From the NCBI RefSeq assembly GCF_000495855.1, contig NZ_AWGF01000010.1, forward strand, positions 124,001 through 188,000: a stretch of 64,000 bases of DNA, in the 5' to 3' direction. The notes beneath the pieces are model-generated. The model did not search any database. It saw nothing but the letters and a program-made list of their open reading frames with translations, and was not told the origin of the DNA. This DNA comes from Asticcacaulis sp. YBE204 (GTDB taxonomy: Bacteria > Pseudomonadota > Alphaproteobacteria > Caulobacterales > Caulobacteraceae). The position numbers were made by a program, and so were the translations under genes. Positions 53,732 to 62,991 of the stretch are shown here, one piece after another (the first letter of the stretch is position 1; each line of letters begins with the position of its first letter).

Positions 53732-53833
53732 AACCACAGATTACACAGATTGCACAGATTTGGCGCTTCGCGCCGTTAAGGTGGAAACAACTCGCCTGAC
53801 TCTTAATCTGTGTAATCTGTGTAATCTGTGGTT
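53732..53833. repeat. Tandem-palindromic intergenic repeat, CACAGATTA type
   Basis: Left arm AACCACAGATTACACAGATT plus GCACAGATT (53732-53760) and right arm of equal length (53805-53833) are reverse complements at 28 of 29 positions. Each arm is three units of CACAGATTA. A small GGCGCTTCGCGCC hairpin sits at 53762-53774. It lies between the rRNA methyltransferase gene and guaA, ending 25 bases before the guaA start. Same architecture as 24813-24947. Confidence 0.85.
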
Positions 53834-53858
53834 CCAAAACCCATAGAAAGACCGACAC

Positions 53859-55409
53859 ATGTCGCACCACGAAAAAGTCCTGATCATCGATTTCGGTTCG
53901 CAAGTGACCCAGTTGATCGCCCGCCGCGTGCGCGAATGCGGCGTCTATTGCGAAATCCACCCCTTCACCAAGGCCGACGAAGCGCTGAAAAGCGTTCAGC
54001 CCAACGCCGTCATCCTGTCGGGTTCGCCGCACAGCGTCGTCGATGCCGGTCCGACCGTCGACAAGGCTCTGTTCGAGAGCGGCCTGCCGGTCTTCGGCAT
54101 CTGCTACGGCGAGCAACTGATGTGCGACCTGCTCGGTGGCAAGGTCGAAAGCGGTCACCATCGCGAATTCGGTCGCGCCGAAATCGAGATCACCGCCGAC
54201 ACGCCGCTGTTCCGCGGTCTGGGTCACATCGGCGACAAGGAAATCGTCTGGATGAGCCACGGCGATCGCGTCACGGCTATCCCCGACGGCTTCAAGGTCA
54301 TCGCCGTGTCCGAAGGCGCGCCGTTCGCGGCTATCGCCAATGAAGACAAGCGCTTCTACGCCGTGCAGTTCCACCCGGAAGTCGTCCACACGGTGCGTGG
54401 CACCCAGATGCTGAAGAACTTCCTGTTCGAGGTCGCCGGCCTCAAGGGCGACTGGACCATGGCGGCCTTCCGTCAGGAAATGATCGAGAAAATCCGCGCT
54501 CAGGTGGGTACGGGTAAGGTCATCTGCGGCCTGTCGGGCGGGGTCGATTCCTCGGTCGCCGCCGTGCTGATTCACGAAGCCATAGGCGAGCAACTGACCT
54601 GCGTGTTCGTCGACACTGGTCTTCTGCGCAAGAACGAGGGCGAGCAGGTCGTGTCGCTGTTCCGCGACCACTACAATATCCCGCTGATCCACGTGCAGGC
54701 GCAGGACAAGTTCCTCGGCGAACTGAAGGGCGAATTCGACCCGGAAAAGAAGCGCAAGACCATCGGGCGCCTGTTTATCGAGGTCTTCGACGAAGAAGCC
54801 GCGAAAATCGACGGCGCGGAGTTCCTGGCCCAGGGCACGCTCTATCCCGACGTGGTCGAAAGCGTCTCGCCGCACGGCGGGCCGTCGACCGTCATCAAGT
54901 CGCACCACAATGTCGGCGGTCTGCCCGACTATATGAAGCTGAAACTGGTCGAGCCCCTGCGCGAACTGTTCAAGGACGAGGTCCGGGCGCTGGGTCGCGA
55001 ACTGGGGCTGTCCGAAGCCTTCGTCGGCCGCCACCCGTTCCCCGGCCCGGGTCTGGCCATCCGCATCCCGGGTGAGGTGACGGCGGAGAAGGTGAAAACC
55101 TTGCAGGACGCCGACGCCATCTATCTCGATGAGATCCGCAAGGCGGGGCTGTATAATGAAATCTGGCAGGCCTTCGCCGTGCTGCTGCCGGTCAAGACCG
55201 TCGGCGTGATGGGCGATGCGCGGACCTATGAGGACGTGCTGGCGCTTCGCGCCGTGACCTCGTCGGACGGCATGACGGCGGACTTCTATGAGTTCCCGTG
55301 GGCCGTGCTGGGCCGCTGTGCCACGCGCATCGTCAACGAGGTTCGCGGCGTCAACCGCGTCGTCTATGACGTGACCTCGAAACCCCCCGGCACGATCGAG
55401 TGGGAATAG
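53859..55409 (+). CDS. guaA: GMP synthase (glutamine-hydrolysing)
   Basis: 516 residues. Glutamine amidotransferase domain (1-200) with [11 protein letters not shown] (catalytic Cys) and [12 protein letters not shown] pyrophosphatase domain with [13 protein letters not shown]-terminal dimerisation domain ending in KPPGTIEWE. It makes GMP from XMP. Its 3' end is a known integration target for genomic islands; here an AT-rich two-gene cassette follows 80 bases later. Confidence 0.97.
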   Translation: MSHHEKVLIIDFGSQVTQLIARRVRECGVYCEIHPFTKADEALKSVQPNAVILSGSPHSVVDAGPTVDKALFESGLPVFGICYGEQLMCDLLGGKVESGHHREFGRAEIEITADTPLFRGLGHIGDKEIVWMSHGDRVTAIPDGFKVIAVSEGAPFAAIANEDKRFYAVQFHPEVVHTVRGTQMLKNFLFEVAGLKGDWTMAAFRQEMIEKIRAQVGTGKVICGLSGGVDSSVAAVLIHEAIGEQLTCVFVDTGLLRKNEGEQVVSLFRDHYNIPLIHVQAQDKFLGELKGEFDPEKKRKTIGRLFIEVFDEEAAKIDGAEFLAQGTLYPDVVESVSPHGGPSTVIKSHHNVGGLPDYMKLKLVEPLRELFKDEVRALGRELGLSEAFVGRHPFPGPGLAIRIPGEVTAEKVKTLQDADAIYLDEIRKAGLYNEIWQAFAVLLPVKTVGVMGDARTYEDVLALRAVTSSDGMTADFYEFPWAVLGRCATRIVNEVRGVNRVVYDVTSKPPGTIEWE

Positions 55410-55489
55410 GTAATGCTTCCTGTTTTTTTGTAATATTTTCTTGCCCGCCCTAAATTTAAACCATAAGTTTTATTGAGGGAGGTGTACCA

Positions 55490-56209
55490 ATGGTCAAAAT
55501 GGATAAAAGTAATGCAGGTTCTGCTGATGAGAATGCTGCTGGAGCTGGAGGGGCGCAATCTGTAAAAGAGAAAGCTGAGAAAAGAGAAATTAAAGGTGGC
55601 ATACCGTATGTTATGGCCCCGGGAGTTTTGAAGAAGGCGCTAGAATTAATCATCCCGGCAGAGCGTCCGGATAAATTTAGTGCAAATTATATGGAGACTA
55701 TACTAAAGCTTACTGGAGGCGCTGCTAGAGCGGTCCCCCCTATATTTAAAAAGATGCAATTTATTGGCTCCGATGGTGCCCCAACTATTTTGTATTCTAA
55801 ATTTAAAACCGATGGAGGTCGTTCGCAAGCTGCATATGACGGATTGAAAAATGCGTTTTCTGAATTGTTTCGACGTAATGAATATATATACAAAGCTGAT
55901 GAGAATGCAGTTAAGGATGTTATTGTAGAAATTACAGGTTTGAAGAAAACTGATCCTATTGTTCGATTAATGTATGGATCTTTTGATGCTGTTCGCGGCT
56001 TTATAAATGGAGAAATAAGCTCCAGTGGTGAATTAGGAAAATTGGATGCTGATACGGCAAGTGATGAAGAGAAGGCTGTATCAATTCGATCTACAAATTC
56101 TGTAGAGGTTGGTCTTTCATATCAAATAAATATTATATTGCCTGAGACTGAAAATATTTCTGTATTTAATGCTATATTTAAAAGCTTGAGGGATAATTTA
56201 CTTAGATGA
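55490..56209 (+). CDS. DUF5343-like protein in AT-rich cassette
   Basis: 239 residues from ATG 55490, with GGGAGG at 55477-55482. After a low-complexity Ala/Gly-rich start (about 33 residues) a GGIPYVMAPGVLKKALELII block and a helical core follow, and the C-terminal part (LSYQINIILPETENISVFNA) looks like a DUF5343 end. DUF5343 proteins often stand next to HEPN or nuclease genes. No catalytic residues are visible; a DNA- or partner-binding role is an inference. Sampled 60-base lines are only 28-32% G+C while the flanking genes are well above 60%, so the gene was probably acquired. It overlaps the HEPN gene by ATGA. Confidence 0.75.
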   Translation: MVKMDKSNAGSADENAAGAGGAQSVKEKAEKREIKGGIPYVMAPGVLKKALELIIPAERPDKFSANYMETILKLTGGAARAVPPIFKKMQFIGSDGAPTILYSKFKTDGGRSQAAYDGLKNAFSELFRRNEYIYKADENAVKDVIVEITGLKKTDPIVRLMYGSFDAVRGFINGEISSSGELGKLDADTASDEEKAVSIRSTNSVEVGLSYQINIILPETENISVFNAIFKSLRDNLLR

Positions 56210-56799
56210 GTAGGGAGCGTGAGATAGAGTTATTTGTCCTGAAAAATGCGGCAATAACACAAAGCCTTCGTTCCGTTTTTTCGGCCCAGAGAATCGGTAG
56301 TAATAGAGGTGCGCTAGAAGCGCAGGCCGACTCATTGGTAACAGAGTACTTGCGTCAGGTTGACTTTGAAACCTTGGCGGATGCAGAACGCATGAGCGAG
56401 TTTTACAAACTTTTTTATGCGCTTGAAAACGATATGCGTGATCTTATTGAGGCTACGATGATGGAGAGTGTCGGGCAGAAATGGTGGGAGGAATCTGTCC
56501 CACAAGTGGTTCGGGATAACGCGCAAAAAAATTACGACAGGGAAGCTTCGGAAGGGCTTCCGCCAAGGTCAGACAGGCTTATCGACTACACAACGTTTGG
56601 AGAACTTGGAGAAATCGTTAGGGAGAATTGGGACGTATTTTCAGGAATGTTTTCTAACGCTACTCGCAACAGAGTTCTTCGAGTGATTAACAGGTTAAAT
56701 TTAGTGCGAGGGCCGATTGCACATTGTAACTTCCTTCCCGAAGAAGAAGCTATCCGTCTTAAATTAGCGATTCGTGACTGGTACAAGTTAATGGAATAG
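56206..56799 (+). CDS. Swt1-type HEPN domain protein
   Basis: 197 residues. The core is the Swt1/HEPN pattern: YKLFYALENDMRDLIEATMM (about 67-86), WWEESVPQVV, YTTFGELGEIVRENWDVFSG and RLNLVRGPIAHCNFL. The RX4H ribonuclease motif is Arg168 to His173 (RGPIAH). Swt1-type HEPN proteins are RNases or RNase relatives, and many act as toxins or defence effectors. The overlap with the DUF5343-like gene suggests a joint complex, perhaps with that protein as sensor, regulator or antitoxin. The cassette is AT-rich and sits next to guaA, a known island site. Confidence 0.8.
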   Translation: MSREREIELFVLKNAAITQSLRSVFSAQRIGSNRGALEAQADSLVTEYLRQVDFETLADAERMSEFYKLFYALENDMRDLIEATMMESVGQKWWEESVPQVVRDNAQKNYDREASEGLPPRSDRLIDYTTFGELGEIVRENWDVFSGMFSNATRNRVLRVINRLNLVRGPIAHCNFLPEEEAIRLKLAIRDWYKLME

Positions 56800-56860
56800 T
56801 TTTGTTTAAGCTAATATTTATGTTAATTGATATATTATCTTTATTTGGGGTGGGTAACTG

Positions 56861-56974
56861 GTGAATAAAGCAGATGTCTTTCAGGCCTTGCAGGTCAAGC
56901 GGCAATTGGCCATTCAGTCGCTGGCCATCGCCAATCAGGCACCGTCCTATCTGCTGAAACTGTTCGGCCGGTAG
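56861..56974 (+). CDS. Possible 37-residue protein after the cassette
   Basis: A GTG-started frame (56861) preceded by GGGGTGGG, coding VNKADVFQALQVKRQLAIQS then LAIANQAPSYLLKLFGR. Base composition returns to that of the chromosome here, so this marks the right edge of the AT-rich cassette. It reads as one amphipathic helix. Its end is two bases from the convergent acetyltransferase. It may be an ancestral small gene downstream of guaA or a remnant. Confidence 0.4.
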   Translation: MNKADVFQALQVKRQLAIQSLAIANQAPSYLLKLFGR

Positions 56975-56976
56975 GA

Positions 56977-57507
56977 TCAGGCCCAGCCGTCGCCTTCGGC
57001 AGGGCTGGTCATCGGGCGTAATGCCCGGGTCATGAAGACGACATCGATCCAGCGGCCGAACTTGTAGCCCGCGTTCGGCAGCTTGCCCGTATGTTTGAAG
57101 CCCTGTGTCTCGTGCAGACGGATCGAGCCGGTATTGGCCGAGTCGCCGATGACGGCGTACATGGCATAAAACCCGCCATCGGTGCAGGCCGCGATCAGGG
57201 CCGAGAGCAGGGCGGACCCCACACCCTTGCCCTTGTGGTCGGGGTGAACATAGATGCTGTCCTCGACGCCGTAGCGATAGGCGACGCGCTGACGGAACGG
57301 CGAGGCATAGGCAAAGCCGATGATGTCATCGCCGTCAACGGCCACCAGATAGGGCAGGTTCATCGCCGTGATCTCGCCCCAGCGCGTGTGCAGGGCTTCG
57401 GCGGAGGGCGGCACCTCGTCGAAGGTGCCGGTGCCGTGCAGCACGCCGTCGCGATAGATGTCGGCAATGGCCGGAAAATCAGCCGGTTCGGCGATACGGA
57501 TAAGCAT
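56977..57507 (-). CDS. GNAT family N-acetyltransferase, phosphinothricin-acetyltransferase type
   Basis: 176 residues. Begins MLIRIAEPADFPAIADIYRD; acetyl-CoA binding region with SIYVHPDHKGKGVGSALLSAL and the C-terminal HETQGFKHTGKLPNAGYKFG, which place it with phosphinothricin/methionine sulfone acetyltransferases (PAT, MddA). Such enzymes acetylate amino acid analogues. ATG at 57507. Flanked by the cassette on one side and a palindromic element on the other. Confidence 0.9.
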   Translation of the reverse strand: MLIRIAEPADFPAIADIYRDGVLHGTGTFDEVPPSAEALHTRWGEITAMNLPYLVAVDGDDIIGFAYASPFRQRVAYRYGVEDSIYVHPDHKGKGVGSALLSALIAACTDGGFYAMYAVIGDSANTGSIRLHETQGFKHTGKLPNAGYKFGRWIDVVFMTRALRPMTSPAEGDGWA

Positions 57508-57511
57508 GAAA

Positions 57512-57692
57512 TCTCCTCCCTACGCAGTGGGGAGGTGGCGCGCCTGAGCGTAAGCGAAGGCGCGACGGAGGGGGGTGACTCGAAATTTCAACAGCTCAGA
57601 CCTTGATTAGATTTGTGTTATCCCCCTCCGTCATTTGCCAGCAAAGCTGGCAAATGCCACCTCCCCATCGCTGCGCGACAGGGAGGAGGGAG
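57512..57692. repeat. Palindromic element without gene (empty form of 7021-7541)
   Basis: Left arm TCTCCTCCCT...GGGGAGGTGGC...GACGGAGGGGGGTGA and right arm TATCCCCCTCCGTCA...TGCCACCTCCCCAT...AGGGAGGAGGGAG. These are the same arms as those flanking the DUF559 gene. Between them are only about 40 bases without a gene. The right arm has an extra TTTGCCAGCAAAGCTGGCAAA hairpin. It lies 4 bases from one start codon and 6 bases from the oligopeptidase stop codon. Confidence 0.85.
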
Positions 57693-57698
57693 ATTGAA

Positions 57699-59945
57699 TT
57701 ACGCCGGTTTCGTCCAGCCCTTGTCGAGGGCCCAGATGGCGAACGCATAGTTCAGTGCGGTTTCCTTCAGGCGGTCGAAGCGGCCCGACGCGCCGCCGTG
57801 ACCGGCTTCCATATTGATCTTGAGCAGGATCGGCGAACCCGAGGTCGTATATTCGCGCAGCTTCGATGCCCACTTCATCGGCTCCCAGTAGGTGACGCGC
57901 GGGTCACTCAGGCCGCCCGTCGCCAGCACCGGGGGATAGGCCTTCTTGGTGACGTTGTCGTACGGCGAATAGGACAGGATATATTCATAGGCTTCCTTGT
58001 CTTCGATCGGGTTGCCCCATTCCGGCCATTCCGGCGGGGTCAGCGGCAGGGAGGTGTCGCTCATGGTGTTGAGCACGTCGACGAACGGCACCTGACCGAT
58101 GACGCCGCCCCACAGGTCCGGACGCAGATTGGTGATCGCCCCCATCAGCATGCCGCCGGCGGACCCGCCCTGCGCCACGATGCGGCCCTTCGAGCCGTAA
58201 CCGTTCGCCACCAGATGCTCGGCCGAGGCGATGAAGTCGGTGAAGGTGTTCTTCTTCTTGAACTTGCGCCCGTCGAGGAACCAGTTGTAGCCCTTTTCCG
58301 TGCCGCCGCGGATGTGAGCGATGGCGTAGATGAAGCCGCGATTGACGAGGCTGAGGGTCGAGACCGAGAAGGTCGGGTCCATCGACATGCCATAGGAGCC
58401 GTATCCGTAGAGCAGCAGCGGCGCAGAGCCGTCGAGCTTGGTGGTCTTTTTCATCAGCACGGTCACCGGCACCTCGGCACCGTCCGGCGCCTTGGCGTAG
58501 AGGCGCTTGGCGACGTAGTCGGCGGGGTTGTGACCCGACGGGATGACCTGAGTCTTGCGCAGGACGCGTTCCTTGGTCGTCATGTCGTAGTCGTAGGTCT
58601 GGGCCGGGGTTGTCGGCGAAGTATAGGTGTAGCGCATCACGGTCGTGTCGTATTCCAGCGACCCGCCGAGGCCGAGCGCGTAGGCCTCTTCCTTGACGTC
58701 GATCTGATGCTCGCTGAGATCGGATTTCTGCGTGATGACGATGCGCGAATTGGCGTTTTCGCGTTCGTTGCGCACCATATGGCCCTTGAACAGGCCGAAA
58801 CCGGTGACGTAAATACCCGGACGGTGCTTGATCCACTCTTTCCACGTGGCGCGCGACGGCACCTCGGCGGTCGAGGTCATGATCTTGAAGTCGATGGCGT
58901 CGTCGGCATTGGTCAGGATCACGAATTTGTCGTCCCAGCGATCGATCTCGTACTGTACGCCGGTCTTGCGTGCCTCGATGACCACCGGCGTTGCCGTCGG
59001 TGTCTTGACGGGGATAAAGCGCGCCTCGGTCGTTTCGTGGTCGTTGATGCTGATCAGGACGTGGCTCTCATCCGACGTCAGGCCGACGCCCATGAAGAAG
59101 CCGGGGTCTTTTTCCTCATAGACCAGCACATCGTCGCCGCCTTTGGCCGGACGACGGTAAAGCTTGCTTGGACGGCCATTGTCGTCGCGGAAGGTCCAGA
59201 AGATGTGCTGCGAATCCGGCGTGAAGATGAAATCGCCCGTGGCGCTTTCGACCGGCGTGCCCAGCGTCTTGCCGGTGGCGAGGTCCTTCACGTAAATCTT
59301 GTAAACTTCGGAGCCCTGCGTGTCCTCGGCCCAGGCGTAGAGCTTATGGTCCGGGCTGTGGGTCGTGGTGGCTGTGGAATAATATTCGTGGCCTTTCGAC
59401 GCCGCATCCTCGTCGAGCAGGATCTGCTCGTCGGCGGGGATGGTGGCGAAGGGCACGGTCTCGGTGCTTATTTTACCGGCTGCCCGCTTCTTGCGGGCAT
59501 TGATCGGGTGTTGGCCGCCGACATTGTAGCGGATATAATATTCCCACTCGCCATCGGGCGCGGGAACGGAGCTGTCGTCTTCCTTGATGCGGCCCTTGAT
59601 CTCCTCGAAGATGGTTTTTTGCAGGTCTTCGGTCGGTTTGAGCAGGGCGGCCGTATAGGCGTTTTCCTTGATCAGTTGCGCCTTGACGTCCGGTTTGATG
59701 GCGTCGGGGTCGCGCAGCACGGACTGCCAGTTGTCGTCCTTCATCCAGAAATAGTCGTCGACGCGCTTGAAACCCAGTTGTTCGGTGGTGTGCGGGATCT
59801 TGGCGGGAACGGGCGCGGGGGTCTTCGACATCAGGGTCTCTTTGGCAAAAGCGGAAAAAGGTGTGGCCGCCAAACCCATGTTGAGCGCAATCGACGCACC
59901 CAGGCTATAATTCAGGAAATTTCGGCGGTTGAGGCGGCTTTTCAT
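57699..59945 (-). CDS. S9A oligopeptidase B-like protease with Tat signal
   Basis: 748 residues from ATG at 59945. The N-terminus has a twin-arginine motif (NRRNFLNYSLG) and a hydrophobic core, so the enzyme is likely exported folded. Then a seven-bladed propeller (about 80-460) and an alpha/beta hydrolase domain with VAQGGSAGGMLMGA (nucleophile Ser in GGSAGG), an Asp in SDPRVTYWEP and a His in EAGHGGASGR. Such enzymes cut short peptides after basic or proline residues. Most oligopeptidase B proteins are cytoplasmic; a start at an inner Met (MSKTPAPVPAKIP) would give that form. Confidence 0.9.
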   Translation of the reverse strand: MKSRLNRRNFLNYSLGASIALNMGLAATPFSAFAKETLMSKTPAPVPAKIPHTTEQLGFKRVDDYFWMKDDNWQSVLRDPDAIKPDVKAQLIKENAYTAALLKPTEDLQKTIFEEIKGRIKEDDSSVPAPDGEWEYYIRYNVGGQHPINARKKRAAGKISTETVPFATIPADEQILLDEDAASKGHEYYSTATTTHSPDHKLYAWAEDTQGSEVYKIYVKDLATGKTLGTPVESATGDFIFTPDSQHIFWTFRDDNGRPSKLYRRPAKGGDDVLVYEEKDPGFFMGVGLTSDESHVLISINDHETTEARFIPVKTPTATPVVIEARKTGVQYEIDRWDDKFVILTNADDAIDFKIMTSTAEVPSRATWKEWIKHRPGIYVTGFGLFKGHMVRNERENANSRIVITQKSDLSEHQIDVKEEAYALGLGGSLEYDTTVMRYTYTSPTTPAQTYDYDMTTKERVLRKTQVIPSGHNPADYVAKRLYAKAPDGAEVPVTVLMKKTTKLDGSAPLLLYGYGSYGMSMDPTFSVSTLSLVNRGFIYAIAHIRGGTEKGYNWFLDGRKFKKKNTFTDFIASAEHLVANGYGSKGRIVAQGGSAGGMLMGAITNLRPDLWGGVIGQVPFVDVLNTMSDTSLPLTPPEWPEWGNPIEDKEAYEYILSYSPYDNVTKKAYPPVLATGGLSDPRVTYWEPMKWASKLREYTTSGSPILLKINMEAGHGGASGRFDRLKETALNYAFAIWALDKGWTKPA

Positions 59946-60100
59946 AGGGACGACACCTTTGACAAATTGCGTTCGTGACGCAAGGATGAAGATGATTGAC
60001 ACTGATACGATCCTTGTTCCATCGTCAATCACAGAAAGTTTCATGCGCGACGCATTTATGTGGGCATAGTTTGGGCCACTTTCGCAGGTAAAGGATGACG

Positions 60101-61015
60101 ATGGACGCAGACCTGACCCTGACCCTGATCGATGCCACCGTGCAGATCGATCAGCCGGTAAACGACCAGAAGCGCATGGTGGGCACGGGTTTCCTCGTGT
60201 CCGTACCGCGCGAAGGCGCCGCGCCCGAAGTGGTGCTGGTCACTGCCGCCCACGTCTTCGAGCGGATGCCCGCCAACGAGGTGCGCATCGGCTGGCGCGT
60301 CAAGGCGCCCAATGGCGGCTGGCAATATAGCCCCTCGCGCATCGCCATCCGCAACGACAAGGGGCCTTTGTGGACCCAGAATCCGAAACAGGACGTGGCG
60401 GTCATCCCGGTTACCGTGCCGCCGTCCTATAAGGACAAGGCCATTCCGCTGGAGTGGCTGGCCAATGAAAAAACCTTCGAACAGATGCACGTCGGGCCGG
60501 GCGATGAGATGATGACGCTCGGTTATCCGCACGGCTATTCGGCCAATACGATCGGCTTTCCGATCCTGCGCGCCGGGCGGCTGGCGTCTTATCCGCTGGG
60601 GCCGGCGACGAGCTTTCCGACCTTTCTGATCGACCTGACGGCGATCCCCGGCAATTCCGGCGGCCCGGTCTTCATGACCGAAAAGGCCAGCCGCGCACCG
60701 GATACCGAAATGCCGTCGGTGACGCTCGTTTCCGGTATTCTGACCAAGCAGGTCGAGGTGGATGGGCAACGGCTGGAACTGGCGCTGGTGACCCACGCCA
60801 TCTTCGTGCGCCAAACGATCGAGCAACTCTATGCGACGCGGGGCCAAGGCACGGGCGTCAAGGTCGGGATCACCCTGACCACGCCGCCGCCCGCGCCGGT
60901 CAAGCCGCCGGAGCCGACGCCGAAACCACCCGCCAAGGAGGCTTCGGCCGAGAAGAAAAAGCGTTCGCCGGTGGTGACCGGGCGCTTTGCCAAAGCGAAT
61001 AACCCGGCGCAGTAA
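60101..61015 (+). CDS. Trypsin-fold serine protease with Pro/Lys-rich tail
   Basis: 304 residues from ATG 60101 (AAAGG six bases upstream; an in-frame ATG at 60095 gives two residues more). Catalytic triad: His in VLVTAAHVFE, Asp in KQDVAVIPV and Ser in IPGNSGGPVFM. No signal peptide is visible. C-terminal tail is rich in Pro and Lys (PPPAPVKPPEPTPKPPAKEA) and has no PDZ domain, unlike DegP. Location and substrate are unknown. It is divergent from the oligopeptidase and convergent with the acyl-CoA dehydrogenase. Confidence 0.85.
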   Translation: MDADLTLTLIDATVQIDQPVNDQKRMVGTGFLVSVPREGAAPEVVLVTAAHVFERMPANEVRIGWRVKAPNGGWQYSPSRIAIRNDKGPLWTQNPKQDVAVIPVTVPPSYKDKAIPLEWLANEKTFEQMHVGPGDEMMTLGYPHGYSANTIGFPILRAGRLASYPLGPATSFPTFLIDLTAIPGNSGGPVFMTEKASRAPDTEMPSVTLVSGILTKQVEVDGQRLELALVTHAIFVRQTIEQLYATRGQGTGVKVGITLTTPPPAPVKPPEPTPKPPAKEASAEKKKRSPVVTGRFAKANNPAQ

Positions 61016-62776
61016 TCAGAGACTGTCAGGCGTCAGGCTTTCCAGAACGGTAACGCCCGAACGAATACTGGTCAGCAGGGCGTCGGCGTGCGGCAGGACA
61101 TGCGCCGCGTAAAGCTGCCACAGATTGATCCGGCCTTGCAGCCACGCCGCGTCACCGTCACCAGAGTCGATGCGCGTCTGCGCCACCATCGCGCCTTTCA
61201 GCAGAACGTAACCGCCGATCACGTCGCCGGCCAGTTTGAGATAGGCCGTGGCGCCCGCTGATACGTCGCCGGGCGCGATCGGTTTTTGCTTTATCAACCA
61301 TTGAGTCGCGTCCTCAAATGCGCTTAAACCCGCCGCAAGGGCGCGCAGCGACGTGTAAAAATCTTCCGGAAAATGGTTGTTTTTAATAAAGCTTTCCACA
61401 TCGCGGATCAACTCGAACGCCGCTGTACCGTCGTCGCCCAGTTTGCGGCCCACAAGGTCACCCGCCTGAATGCCGTTGGTGCCCTCATAAATCGGTGCGA
61501 TACGAGCATCGCGATAATGTTGAGCCGCACCTGTCTCCTCGATAAAGCCCATGCCGCCGTGAACCTGAACCCCCGCCGAGGCGACCTCGACCCCGACATC
61601 GGTAGACCACGCCTTGGCGATGGGGACCAGAAAATCCTCGCGGCGTTTGAGTTTGCCGTCGTCGTCAGCGATGCGCTGTTCGTCGGATGCAATCGCGGTC
61701 AGGAGACAAATCCCGCGCGCCGCCTCGATCTTGGCCTTCGAAAGCGCCAGCATCAACCGCACATCGGGGTGGTCGAAGATCGGCGCTTTCGCCTCACCGG
61801 TCAGGATCGACTTGCCCTGTTTGCGGTCGAGCGCGTAGCTGAGCGCCTGTTGATAGGCGCGCTCGGCGATGCCGACGCCCTGCACACCGACGGCGAGGCG
61901 GGCAGCGTTCATCATGGTGAACATCGCCATCAGGCCCTGATGTGGCTTACCGATCAGTTCGGCCTGAGCGCTCTCGAACGCCATGACGCAGGTGGGCGAG
62001 GCGTGGATACCGAGTTTATGTTCCAGTCCGACCGCATGGGCGCTGTTGCGCACGCCTAATGCACCGTCTTCACCGACCATATATTTCGGACATAAAAACA
62101 AGGAGATACCGCGCGTCCCTGCGGGAGCGTCGGGCAGACGCGCCAGCACCAGATGCAGGATATTGTCGCGCGTTTCATGATCGCCCCAGGTGATGAAGAT
62201 CTTCTGGCCGGTAATGCGATAGCCGTCGCCGTCCGGCACGGCCTGTGTCGTCAAAAGCGCCAGATCCGACCCGGCCTGCGGCTCGGTCAGGTTCATGGTG
62301 CCCGACCATTCGCCCGACACCAGTTTCGGCAGATACAGCGCTTTTTGCCGCTCGGTGCCGTGGTGATGCAGGGCTTCGATGGCCGCTTGCGACAGGGTCG
62401 GATAAAGCGCGAACGCCATATTGGCGGCGTGGAACATCTCATAGGCGGCCATTTCCAGTGCCTTGGGCAGGCCCTGACCGCCGTGCGCCGGATCGGCCCC
62501 CAGACCCGACCAGCCGCCGTCGGCAAAGGCCGCGACCGCCTCCGTGAAACCACTGGCGACGATGACCTGACCGTTTTCCAGTCGTGCGCCCTCAGAATCG
62601 CCGATGCGGTTCAGCGGCGCGAGGATATCGGTGGCCAGATCGCCCGCCGCATCGAGGACAGCATCTAAGATATCGGCGTCGAAATCGGGGAAGGCGGGGC
62701 TCTGGTACAGCCGCTCTATGCCCGTCACCGCCGAAAGGCTGAAGGTGAGGTCTTTGAGCGGGGCGCGGAAGGTCAT
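61016..62776 (-). CDS. Acyl-CoA dehydrogenase, DmdC/FadE-like
   Basis: 586 residues from ATG at 62776 (MTFRAPLKDLTFSLSAVTGI). N-terminal extra helices, then the acyl-CoA dehydrogenase core with MNLTEPQAGSDLALL and KIFITWGDHE, the catalytic Glu in PIYEGTNGIQAGDLVGRKL and a C-terminal extension of about 120 residues, as in the group related to 3-methylmercaptopropionyl-CoA dehydrogenase. It oxidises acyl-CoA to enoyl-CoA with FAD. Substrate not certain. It ends one base after the protease gene on the other strand. Confidence 0.92.
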   Translation of the reverse strand: MTFRAPLKDLTFSLSAVTGIERLYQSPAFPDFDADILDAVLDAAGDLATDILAPLNRIGDSEGARLENGQVIVASGFTEAVAAFADGGWSGLGADPAHGGQGLPKALEMAAYEMFHAANMAFALYPTLSQAAIEALHHHGTERQKALYLPKLVSGEWSGTMNLTEPQAGSDLALLTTQAVPDGDGYRITGQKIFITWGDHETRDNILHLVLARLPDAPAGTRGISLFLCPKYMVGEDGALGVRNSAHAVGLEHKLGIHASPTCVMAFESAQAELIGKPHQGLMAMFTMMNAARLAVGVQGVGIAERAYQQALSYALDRKQGKSILTGEAKAPIFDHPDVRLMLALSKAKIEAARGICLLTAIASDEQRIADDDGKLKRREDFLVPIAKAWSTDVGVEVASAGVQVHGGMGFIEETGAAQHYRDARIAPIYEGTNGIQAGDLVGRKLGDDGTAAFELIRDVESFIKNNHFPEDFYTSLRALAAGLSAFEDATQWLIKQKPIAPGDVSAGATAYLKLAGDVIGGYVLLKGAMVAQTRIDSGDGDAAWLQGRINLWQLYAAHVLPHADALLTSIRSGVTVLESLTPDSL

Positions 62777-62991
62777 CGAAGCGGTTCCTGAATCGTGTTT
62801 TGATTTTGTGATGACGCATGACGTGGCGGCAGGGAAACTCACAGTTCCGTGAACTTACCTTGCGTCATAAGGGTTTGCCCGACAAAGTAATGATGAAATC
62901 TAAAATGTAATAAATAAAGTTACATATTGGCGTTGATTTTACGCCGCCGCCTTATCATAGTTTATGGCACCTCTAAGATGTGAGTCGACCC

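Noticed and set aside
55380-56870. Direct repeats (att sites) around the DUF5343-HEPN cassette
   Set aside because: Only a GTGGG-type match is seen between the guaA end and the right boundary, too short to count. No integrase is present.
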